Assembly (NCBI GenBank): GCA_046351325.1
Contig: JAXLYR010000005.1
Location: 868,001 to 932,000 of the forward strand
Direction: 5' to 3'
Length of the DNA: 64,000 nucleotides
Source: Xiheicaenibacterium sp046351325
GTDB lineage: Bacteria; Myxococcota_A; Polyangia; Polyangiales; Polyangiaceae
Shown here: one piece after another, positions 8,419 to 15,858 of the stretch
How positions within the stretch are numbered: position 1 is the stretch's first letter
Layout: every line of letters begins with the position of its first letter
Notes under the pieces: model-generated
Databases searched by the model: none
Seen by the model: the letters and a program-made list of their open reading frames with translations, nothing else
What the model was told of the DNA's origin: nothing
Made by a program: the position numbers and the translations under genes

Positions 8419-10959
8419 ATGCGCATCCTCAGCAGGGTCACTATGGGCCTGTTCGCCGCGTCGCTCGCGACGGCCTCTTGTGGAGACGACAGCTCGCCAC
8501 CGCCTTCTCCCGTGGAGCTCTCTTCGGACGCCGCGCGCGTGCAAATCGAGACGAATCCCTTCGTCTTGCGCATCCTCGACGCGGACGGGCAGGTCGTCCT
8601 CGAGACCTATCCGACGACGCCCGACGACGAGGACCCTTATGGCTCCCCAGCGGCCACGATCGATCGGTTCACGACGCTGCCGCAGCTCTTGCCAGGGTGG
8701 GACGGCTACGAGGCGAACGAAGACCCTTGGCGCCACGGCGTGACCGCGAGCGTGCGGGAATCGACCGCTGATCACGCGATCGTGGACTTCCTCTCCGACG
8801 AGGTCTTCTTGAGCCTCGAGGTCTCCATCGACGGGCCTCGCGTGCGGTTGCGACTCACGGCCGCGGAGCACGTGGGGGGCGACGGCGTCGGCGGCGGAGC
8901 GGACGGGGATATTGCCCTCAACAAGACCACGCTCGCCTTTCGGTCACCGTCCGACGAGCATTTCTTCGGCCTGGGTGAGCGCTTCACGCGCGTCGACCAC
9001 AGAGGGTTATCGATTTACAGCTACGCCGAAGAGGGCGGGCTCGGTGAGGGCGAAGACGTACCTGCGGGCCCCGAGAACCCGGCGCCGAACGGCCCCTCGA
9101 TGACGTACTTCCCTGTCCCGTTTTTCATCTCGAACAAGGGTTACGGGTTTCATCTCGACTCGACCTTCCGCTCGGAGCTTCACTTCGACAGCGAGGCCGA
9201 CGACGGCTGGCGCGCCGCAGTTACCGCCAGGTCCTTCGACGCGATTGTCTATGTCGGGCGCGATCCGCTCGAGGTCCTGGACGCTTACACCGCGGACACC
9301 GGTCGACCGACCTTGCCTGCGCCTTGGGTGTTCGGCCCGCGTCGCCGCGTCGGGTCCGGTTCGATGGTCAACGGCGTAGAGGAATATCGGCTCATGCGAG
9401 AGCAACATATCCCGGTTACCGGGATGGACGACGCCGTTCACTTCCTCCCGGCGTTGTCGCAGCTCGGCCGTGAAGCCGAGCTCGCCGCCTGGACGGCGTC
9501 GGCGCACGACCTCGGATACAAGGTCATGGCGTACAACAACCCGTACGTCGCCGCGAATCACGAGAACGCTACGGCGGATTACGCCTTCGGCAAGGAGCAC
9601 GGCTATTTCGTATTGGGCCCCGATGGCGAGCCGAGCCTCACGTATTTCATTTCGGGGCAGCTCCTCCAGCTCGCCGCGATCGACCTGACGAACCCGGCCG
9701 CGGTCTCCTGGTTTCAGGATCTGCTGAGGCGCACGCTCGACCTCGGCTACGACGGCTGGATGCACGACTTCGGGGAGTACACGGCCCGCGACGCCGTCTT
9801 CTTCGATGGTCGCCGCGGAGACGAGATGCACAACCTGTTTCCGGTGCTCTCCGCCAAAGCGGCGCACGACGTGATGGAGGAGGAGCGCCCCGGCGATTAC
9901 CTGTTCTTCGTGCGGTCCGGGTACTCCGGGACTCAGGCGTTCGTGCCGGCCGTTTGGGGCGGCGACGCCGAGGCCACCTTCGACGAGACGCAGGGCCTAC
10001 CGGCGTCTTTGCGCGCAGGGCTCAATCTGAGCATGGCCGGCGTGCCTTATTGGGGCAGCGATATGACCGGCTTCAAATGCCTTACCGACGCGCCCAACGA
10101 CAAAGAGGTCTTCTTGCGTTGGGTCGAGTTCGGCGCGGTCAGCCCCATCATGATGGAGCAGAACGCCTGCACGAACCCGCTCGGCGACCCGAAGACGAAG
10201 TGGAACCTCTGGAACGACCAAGAGACGATTGACCACTACAAGAAGTACGCGGGGCTCCACACCAGGCTATTGCCTTATTTCTTGGTCCTCCGAGACACCG
10301 CGGCAGCGACAGGGCGGCCCATCACCATGCACCCCTTCCTGCTGCATCCGGACGACCCGGACGCGACGACGGTGGACGACGCCTATTACTTGGGCCCTGC
10401 GCTCTACGTCTCGCCCGTCGTGCGGCGCGGAGTGACCGCAAAGGACGTGTGGCTGCCCCCTGACGCCACCTACGTCGACCTCGACGACTATTCCGTTTAC
10501 GAGGGCGGGACGCGACCGTCGATCGCGGCCCCGCTCGGCAAGCTGCCGCTCTTCCTCGTCAGCGATCGGCTCTTGCCCCTGCTCGATCCCAGCATCGAGA
10601 CGCTCGCGCCCGCGACGGACCCGTCGGTCGTCACGCTGGACTCGGTCTCCGATCGCCTCGACGTCGTCGTGGCCTTGCACCCCGGCGCGACCGCGACCCT
10701 GACGCTCGACGACGGCACCGAGCTCACCGCGACGCGGGGCTCCGATCAGGGCAACCCCGACGCGCTCGCGACGGTCACCGACAGCGAGATCGCCGACTGT
10801 GAGAGCTGCTTCGTCGAGACCTCGCCGGGCGACGTCGAAGAGGTGCGGGTGAACGGCGCGCTGGCCGCTGACTCGACTGTAACTCTCGGCGAGCTCACCC
10901 TCGAGGCCCACGGGCCTGCTGTTCGCCGCGTCCGCTGGAACGTGCTCCGCCTGCCGTGA
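8419..10959 (+). CDS. Secreted GH31 family alpha-glycosidase, lipoprotein
   Basis: This 846-residue protein starts with a lipoprotein signal peptide (MRILSRVTMGLFAASLATASC). The body is glycoside hydrolase family 31: an N-terminal beta-sandwich with FFGLGERFT near residue 180, a (beta/alpha)8 barrel with the nucleophile in DGWMHDFGEY (Asp about 450), the likely acid/base in VWGGDAEATFDE (Asp about 516), GVPYWGSDMTGF, and a C-terminal beta domain with YLGPALYVSPV. The DFGEY setting of the nucleophile is shared with sulfoquinovosidase/YihQ-like and other GH31 subgroups, so the sugar cannot be assigned from sequence alone. Its lipid anchor suggests action on polysaccharide or glycolipid outside the cytoplasm. 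The stop overlaps the start of a small membrane-protein gene by one base. Confidence 0.9.
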   Translation: MRILSRVTMGLFAASLATASCGDDSSPPPSPVELSSDAARVQIETNPFVLRILDADGQVVLETYPTTPDDEDPYGSPAATIDRFTTLPQLLPGWDGYEANEDPWRHGVTASVRESTADHAIVDFLSDEVFLSLEVSIDGPRVRLRLTAAEHVGGDGVGGGADGDIALNKTTLAFRSPSDEHFFGLGERFTRVDHRGLSIYSYAEEGGLGEGEDVPAGPENPAPNGPSMTYFPVPFFISNKGYGFHLDSTFRSELHFDSEADDGWRAAVTARSFDAIVYVGRDPLEVLDAYTADTGRPTLPAPWVFGPRRRVGSGSMVNGVEEYRLMREQHIPVTGMDDAVHFLPALSQLGREAELAAWTASAHDLGYKVMAYNNPYVAANHENATADYAFGKEHGYFVLGPDGEPSLTYFISGQLLQLAAIDLTNPAAVSWFQDLLRRTLDLGYDGWMHDFGEYTARDAVFFDGRRGDEMHNLFPVLSAKAAHDVMEEERPGDYLFFVRSGYSGTQAFVPAVWGGDAEATFDETQGLPASLRAGLNLSMAGVPYWGSDMTGFKCLTDAPNDKEVFLRWVEFGAVSPIMMEQNACTNPLGDPKTKWNLWNDQETIDHYKKYAGLHTRLLPYFLVLRDTAAATGRPITMHPFLLHPDDPDATTVDDAYYLGPALYVSPVVRRGVTAKDVWLPPDATYVDLDDYSVYEGGTRPSIAAPLGKLPLFLVSDRLLPLLDPSIETLAPATDPSVVTLDSVSDRLDVVVALHPGATATLTLDDGTELTATRGSDQGNPDALATVTDSEIADCESCFVETSPGDVEEVRVNGALAADSTVTLGELTLEAHGPAVRRVRWNVLRLP
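10869..10882 (-). other. TTAC-N6-GTCA motif copy (in GH31 gene)
   Basis: The minus strand reads TTACAGTCGAGTCA. On the coding strand the codons are TCG ACT GTA ACT, of which ACT and GTA are uncommon in this window. Confidence 0.45.
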
Positions 10960-11507
10960 TGACCTCGCCCGAGCCGATAGAGGAGCCGGGGCGGCGCAGC
11001 CTGCTCGCCATGCTGCTCGTGTTCGGAGCGCTCACCGTGCTGGTCGTCGGCGCGTCGCTCGTCGCGAGAGTCGCGCGGCCAAGCCACGGCCCCGGTGGTT
11101 GGTCGAGCGCTGGTCAGGGCCTCGGGACCTCGGGGCCTCAGGCCCAGGACCCGCGCGTCACCGCGTTCCTCGGGCCCATCGTCGAGGGAGCGAGCGTCGG
11201 TGATTACACCGTCGTCATCATCGAGCCTGTTCGTCAGGGTCGATTGACGATTTCGCTCGCGGACCGCGAAGGCATGCGCACGACGATCGAGGTCTACGCC
11301 CGCGCGGCCGACGGCTTCCGCCCGATGACCGAGACCGAGCACTTCGCGCTCTTCATTCGGTCTGCGCCGGGCTCGACGACGACCCCGTCTGCGGCCGCCG
11401 CCTGCCTCGCGCTCGGGGACGCGCTGCGCGCGCGCGAACAAGCAACCAACGAACTGCCCGCTCTGGACGCGAATCGCCTCCCGACGAATCCCCCGAGCGG
11501 GCAGTGA
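10959..11507 (+). CDS. Small single-pass membrane protein, unknown function
   Basis: The ATG at 10959-10961 shares its A with the stop of the GH31 gene (TGATG), indicating translational coupling. The 182-residue product has a Glu/Pro/Arg N-terminus, one hydrophobic helix (about residues 14-35), a Gly/Pro/Ser linker and a compact alpha/beta domain of about 100 residues. The topology suggests an inner-membrane anchor with the domain in the periplasm. It carries one copy of the TTAC-N6-GTCA motif (11204-11217). No family is recognised; a partner or chaperone of the glycosidase is only inferred from coupling. Confidence 0.65.
   Translation: MTSPEPIEEPGRRSLLAMLLVFGALTVLVVGASLVARVARPSHGPGGWSSAGQGLGTSGPQAQDPRVTAFLGPIVEGASVGDYTVVIIEPVRQGRLTISLADREGMRTTIEVYARAADGFRPMTETEHFALFIRSAPGSTTTPSAAAACLALGDALRAREQATNELPALDANRLPTNPPSGQ
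11204..11217 (+). other. TTAC-N6-GTCA motif copy (in small membrane-protein gene)
   Basis: The plus strand reads TTACACCGTCGTCA. Codons here are ordinary, so this copy alone is weak evidence for selection. Confidence 0.35.
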
Positions 11508-11512
11508 GGGCG

Positions 11513-12457
11513 CTACTCGCCAGTGGCGTCGTTGCGCGCGTGGGGACCCACCGACGCTTGGGGCACGGACTCGAAGTACTCGATCCGCGCGCCCTTGCGG
11601 AGGTCGCCGCGCTCTGACTGCTTGGTTGCGACGCGCTGGTCGTTCTTCAGCAGGTCGATGATGAGCGACTGCGTGAACTCGAAGGTGTTGTTCGGGTTTT
11701 GCCGGCGCGCGACGACGCGGACAATCCAATATCGATTGGACGGCCCGCGCAGCACGCCGCTCACCGCGCCGAGCTCCGCGGAGTACACGGTGTCTCGCCA
11801 CGGCTCCGGGACCTGATTCCATTGCAGGTAACCGAGGTCCCAGGGCTTCTTCGCGGCGGCCGGTAGATTGGGGAATTGGCTCGCGGCGACGTCCTCGAAG
11901 CTCTCGCCGTTCGCGATGCGAGCGGCGAGCTCCTCGACCTTCTTCTCGTCGCGGACCAGGATTTGTTGGACGTGGACCTCCGTCTGGATGCGTTCTTCGT
12001 TCGCGTCGTAATAGGCGCGAGCGTCCGCGTCCGTGACCTCGACCGTGCCCGTCAGGCTGTGGTCGTAGAGCTCGGCGAGCGCTTGGCGCTTCCACGCGTT
12101 GAGCGCGGCCTCGCGCTTCGCGAGCTCTTCACGGAAGGTCGGGTCCGAGTCCAGGCCAGCGGCGAGGGCTCGCTGGGACGCGAGCTCCTCGTCGATGGCG
12201 CGGTCGAGACGTTGCCGCTCGGTCTCTGGTGCGCTCCCTGTCTTGTGACCCTCTGCGCGTTGCTCTGGAGGCAGCTCTGCGCGCCCAATGCTCACGCCGT
12301 TGACGACCGCGAGGGTATCGGGCGTCTGGGGCACGGCTTGGACGTTGTTGGAGCTGTCCGAGGTGCTGCTCGCGGGCGAGCTGTTCTGACAGGCCAGTAG
12401 CCAGACAGGCAGGACGCCGGTGAGGAGAGCCAACTTGAGCATCGTGGGTCGGGACAT
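11513..12457 (-). CDS. Parvulin-type peptidyl-prolyl isomerase lipoprotein (PpiC/SurA-like)
   Basis: The protein (314 residues) has a lipoprotein signal (MSRPTMLKLALLTGVLPVWLLAC), a Ser/Asn-rich linker, a helical SurA-N-like region (about residues 60-145) and a parvulin domain (about 150-245) beginning VHVQQILVRDEKK and including LGYLQWNQVPEPW. The usual H-x-x-H-I-L-V signature reads HVQQILV, so the second His is replaced, as in some chaperone-active parvulins. It follows the decaheme cytochrome gene by 47 nt on the same strand, so it is probably co-transcribed and may help fold or export that cytochrome. It converges on the small membrane-protein gene with 5 nt between stops. Confidence 0.85.
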   Translation of the reverse strand: MSRPTMLKLALLTGVLPVWLLACQNSSPASSTSDSSNNVQAVPQTPDTLAVVNGVSIGRAELPPEQRAEGHKTGSAPETERQRLDRAIDEELASQRALAAGLDSDPTFREELAKREAALNAWKRQALAELYDHSLTGTVEVTDADARAYYDANEERIQTEVHVQQILVRDEKKVEELAARIANGESFEDVAASQFPNLPAAAKKPWDLGYLQWNQVPEPWRDTVYSAELGAVSGVLRGPSNRYWIVRVVARRQNPNNTFEFTQSLIIDLLKNDQRVATKQSERGDLRKGARIEYFESVPQASVGPHARNDATGE

Positions 12458-12504
12458 GGGAGTTTCCAGGGGACCGAGCGGCTGGGTTTACGGTTGGTGC
12501 GATC

Positions 12505-15381
12505 TCAGTGACACGAGGTGCACGACTCTTCTTCGTCGCCGCTCCACGGATCGGTCGGCGTCGGGTCCCACGTCATGATGCGGAAGTGGGCGAGCGCCGC
12601 GTCGGAGTCGTGACAGCCGGAGCAAGGCAGGCGAGCAGCCTGCGTCTGCCAGGTGCCACTCGTCTGCGCCGTGTGGCAAGTCTCACAATTCCGAACGTCC
12701 TGCGGGAACGTGATGTCCCAGTTGCGGCCCGGGACGGAGTCGCCGTTCGCGTAATCCACCGTGGCCAGCGGCTTGTAGAGCGAGCTGCCGAAGTGGATGC
12801 CGTGCACGCGGCGGTTGATCGGGCGAGCGCCGGTCCACGTCGTACCGGTCGCGTTCTGCGGCTGGTAGTCGTGGCAAGCGGTGCATTGATCCGTCGCCGT
12901 GTTGTCGAAGATCTTGTTGTGGCGGCTCCAATCGAGGACGTAGCCGCGCCCATCTTCGGACTCGTGACAGCTGTTGCAGTTGTTCGCGACGAGCGGCTCT
13001 TCAGCGGCCTGTTTGACCTGGAAGGTCGCCTTCGCCACGGTCGGCGTATTGTAGTTCGCGGCGTCGATACGACCGCGGTCGGTCATCTCGATGTTCACGG
13101 TGTAGGTGCCCGGAGTGAGGTCGTCGACCGGGTCGAGCGTGTAGACGATGCCGCCGGTCGTCCAAGCGACCTTGGGGTCGTTGTTGGCCGGGACAGTGCG
13201 CTTGCTGATGTTGTTCGAGGTCGTCGAGCCTGCGGGCATCTTGACGTTGAGGTCACCAGCGAAGACGCTGGTCGCGACCGCACTGGCCTGCAGCTGCAGA
13301 GCATGCACTCGGCCCAAGTTGCGGGAGCGGATACCCACTTTACCGCCTTGGTTGAAGGCGATGCCGCGAGCCTTGAAGGCCGCATTGGCGTTCAGCCAGG
13401 TTACAACCTCGTCGGTCGTCGCGGCCGTGAGCACGCCGAAGGTGCCGCCGGCGACAGGGACGGTCACGGTGCCGGCGATCGTGAGGTCGCCGCCCGAGGA
13501 GTCGTACCCGGTCAGGTTCTGGCCACGGTCGAACTGGACGATCAGGCTCGCGCCCGCTGCGCTCAGGTCGAAGGGACCGGACGAAGTGCTCAGGATCTGC
13601 GAGCGCGCCGACGTCGTGAGCACGGGGGTCGCGTTGTTGCGCGGACCGTGAACGAAGAAGGACGCGTTGCGGAAGAGGCCGTCTGCGGGCGGGCAACCCG
13701 TGAGGAGGCAGCCCTCACCGGTCGGGTCTTCAACGACGGTGTTGTGATCGATCGCCACGCCGTTCTTGCTCAGAACGACCGTGACGACCGGGCTCTCGCC
13801 AGCGACGAAGTACTGACCATTCGCCGGAGTCGAGATTTGGATCGCGCCCTGGAACTCAGGGATATTGCGCGGGTCGTCGTCGGTCCAATCGTGCGCGAGC
13901 GTGATGGACTTGCCGGCAGCGGTGCCCGTCGGCTTGTGGCAGACGTCGCAGTCGTTGTCGCCTGTCTGGATGCCGCCTGGGTGGTTGGTCCCGGTGGCGA
14001 AGTCGACGTCGTCGTGACAGGAGCCGCAGGCCGCGCGAGACGGCTTGGTCTTCCAGTTGTCGGCCTGCGACGCTGCGCTGGTGTGGCACTTCTGGCAGTT
14101 CTCGACGACGGCCGGGAACTCGACCTTCCACCACTCGCTCTTCTTGTCTTGATAACCCCAAATGGCATATTCGCCGTTGTCAGCGGACTCGTCCGTCGGG
14201 GTCGCAGGGTTGTCCCAGACGACGCCGTCCGGGCCGGGGATCGACGCCACCTCACCACCAGCGTGGATCTTGTGGATCATTGTCTTGAGGTCGAGGCTCT
14301 CGCCGCTCTGCGGGTCGACGTTGCCGGGGACGTGGCAAGTCGCACAGTTCTCGACGGAGAGCCGGTCACCGCCGTGAGCCGCGAAGCTCTCGCCGTGACA
14401 GGATTTGCAAGAGGAGGTCGAGATGGGATCTCGCTTCTCGGTGAGGGGCGAGCCGTCAGGGACGAAGTCGAAGACTGCGTCCGCCGTCGGGCCGGCGTGT
14501 CCACCCATCATGATCGAGATGCGGTGCGTGAGGTCGCGCTCGTAAGCGATCGCCGTCGTGCCCTGCATCGCGGTCGTGAGATCGGTCGCGAACGTGTAGC
14601 TGTACGTGCCGTCGTTGTTGTTGGTGAGGGTGCCGGTGTTCTCGAGATAGGCCTGATAGGCCTCGGTGCCGTCGGGGTTCGGCCAATCATTGCTGGCCGA
14701 GTTGGTCACCGTTTGCTTGCGATAGATGTAAGGCACCCAGTGGTTCGCCGCGTCCGTCGCCCCAGGAGGCACGAGCTTGGCGATATTGGCGTTGATGGCC
14801 GAGACCCAGGTAACCGGGTTACCGTCGAGATCTTCGACGTCGAAGTTGACTGTCACAGCACCGGCCGCATCAGCGGTCGCCGAAGTGATCGTCGCCTTGA
14901 CTCGCTGCTTGCCGGCAGCGAGCTCTTCAGCGGTCAGATATTCGGAGCCGTGGAACGCCGTGACCTCGACGTTTCCGCCGTTGGTTCCGTCGCTGCCGTC
15001 GAAGAGCGTGACGGTCGTGCCGTCCGCACAGGTGATCGTGTAGCTGCCATTGCCGTTGTTCGTCACGGTGCAATTGCCGCCGTCTGTCACGGTCACGCTG
15101 GTGCCGTCGTCACAAGAGACTGTCTTGGTCCCGTCGTTGTTGTCTGTGACTGTGCAGCTCGTCCCGTCAGTACCGTTGTTGCCGTCGGTGCCGTCGGTGC
15201 CGTTTTTGACGACCACGTTCGTCCCGTCATCACAGGCGATTGTGCTCGTTCCGTCGCCATTGTCAGTGACTGTACACGACACGCCGTCGGCGCCGTCCTT
15301 GCCCGCAGGTCCCTCGCAGCCACCCAACAAGAGACCGATGCCAACCCACAGTAGAGAACGCGTTCTTAAAACGGCGCCCAT
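12505..15381 (-). CDS. OmcA/MtrC-type decaheme c-type cytochrome, surface lipoprotein
   Basis: The ATG at 15379-15381 follows a strong ribosome site (GAGGAGGT, 3 nt upstream) and opens a lipoprotein signal with Cys22 (LLLGGC). The 958-residue product has exactly ten CXXCH heme sites: CKSCH (about 325), CATCH, CQKCH, CGSCH, CDVCH (about 478), then CNSCH, CTACH, CETCH, CSGCH and a final CTSCH at the very C-terminus. The segment TMIHKIHAG after the second heme is typical of the OmcA/MtrC family. Residues 30-130 are an Asp/Gly/Thr-rich region with three copies of a CTVTDNGDGT-like repeat. Such proteins move electrons across the outer surface to minerals or other acceptors. No MtrA/MtrB-like partner is in the window. 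Confidence 0.92.
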   Translation of the reverse strand: MGAVLRTRSLLWVGIGLLLGGCEGPAGKDGADGVSCTVTDNGDGTSTIACDDGTNVVVKNGTDGTDGNNGTDGTSCTVTDNNDGTKTVSCDDGTSVTVTDGGNCTVTNNGNGSYTITCADGTTVTLFDGSDGTNGGNVEVTAFHGSEYLTAEELAAGKQRVKATITSATADAAGAVTVNFDVEDLDGNPVTWVSAINANIAKLVPPGATDAANHWVPYIYRKQTVTNSASNDWPNPDGTEAYQAYLENTGTLTNNNDGTYSYTFATDLTTAMQGTTAIAYERDLTHRISIMMGGHAGPTADAVFDFVPDGSPLTEKRDPISTSSCKSCHGESFAAHGGDRLSVENCATCHVPGNVDPQSGESLDLKTMIHKIHAGGEVASIPGPDGVVWDNPATPTDESADNGEYAIWGYQDKKSEWWKVEFPAVVENCQKCHTSAASQADNWKTKPSRAACGSCHDDVDFATGTNHPGGIQTGDNDCDVCHKPTGTAAGKSITLAHDWTDDDPRNIPEFQGAIQISTPANGQYFVAGESPVVTVVLSKNGVAIDHNTVVEDPTGEGCLLTGCPPADGLFRNASFFVHGPRNNATPVLTTSARSQILSTSSGPFDLSAAGASLIVQFDRGQNLTGYDSSGGDLTIAGTVTVPVAGGTFGVLTAATTDEVVTWLNANAAFKARGIAFNQGGKVGIRSRNLGRVHALQLQASAVATSVFAGDLNVKMPAGSTTSNNISKRTVPANNDPKVAWTTGGIVYTLDPVDDLTPGTYTVNIEMTDRGRIDAANYNTPTVAKATFQVKQAAEEPLVANNCNSCHESEDGRGYVLDWSRHNKIFDNTATDQCTACHDYQPQNATGTTWTGARPINRRVHGIHFGSSLYKPLATVDYANGDSVPGRNWDITFPQDVRNCETCHTAQTSGTWQTQAARLPCSGCHDSDAALAHFRIMTWDPTPTDPWSGDEEESCTSCH

Positions 15382-15425
15382 AAGACCTCCTCTTCGACAG
15401 CGCTTCCAACGCTGTCACCTTGTTT

Positions 15426-15437
15426 GCACCTAGGTGC
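15426..15437. promoter_or_regulatory. 12-bp perfect palindrome upstream of the decaheme cytochrome gene
   Basis: GCACCTAGGTGC lies 45-56 nt upstream of the cytochrome start codon, a position suited to an operator overlapping the promoter or 5' leader. Confidence 0.4.
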
Positions 15438-15676
15438 GTCAGTTCTCAGGACGTTGGGTGAACCGCACGCGCTCGGTTGGAGGGGGTCACCACAACATGG
15501 CTGACTCCCAACCAGCGCGGGGAATGCGCGGCTCCACGAACGTCTTGCGCGCGCCCCTCCATCCGCTCGTACCACGAACAATCGCAATTGCTGCGCATAT
15601 GCTCACGCCGGTCACCCCTGACCCGGCATGCATCGGAGCGAGAGACGCTCTGAAGATCCTTCAGCATTCGAACGCG

Positions 15677-15703
15677 ACCCAGGCTGGGTTCACCACCATG
15701 GTG
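15677..15703. promoter_or_regulatory. Adjacent palindromes in the divergent region
   Basis: ACCCAG-G-CTGGGT (15677-15689) is followed after 4 nt by CACCATGGTG (15694-15703). Both are perfect inverted repeats. They lie near the middle of the control region. Confidence 0.35.
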
Positions 15704-15722
15704 AAGCGAAGGTCGACTTGGC

Positions 15723-15746
15723 GGGGTGGGAGCCATGACCCACCCC
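15723..15746. repeat. Strong hairpin GGGGTGGG/CCCACCCC
   Basis: An 8-bp perfect inverted repeat has an 8-nt loop. No T-run follows on either strand. It lies 113-136 nt upstream of the MopE-repeat gene, so it could be an operator or a transcript-end structure. Confidence 0.4.
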
Positions 15747-15858
15747 TCAGCAAGATCGCTGCCGCACCGAAAGGGCGGCGCTCACCGTGGTGGCAAGTGG
15801 GTGCGCGCGTGCTCCAGCGGGTGTCGGTGCGAATTCACCACCCTGCTAGAGTGCCTGG

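Larger units (their letters stand above)
15382..15858. promoter_or_regulatory. 477-bp divergent control region rich in palindromes
   Basis: This gene-free stretch separates the divergently transcribed decaheme cytochrome and MopE-repeat lipoprotein genes, and must contain both promoters. Open frames inside it lack coding character. It contains at least four perfect inverted repeats, listed separately. The density of dyads suggests one or more dimeric regulators. Confidence 0.55.

Noticed and set aside
12508..15354. A 948-codon plus-strand open frame opposite the decaheme cytochrome
   Set aside because: It is an antisense shadow in GC-rich DNA; the minus strand has ten CXXCH sites, a signal peptide and a strong ribosome site.
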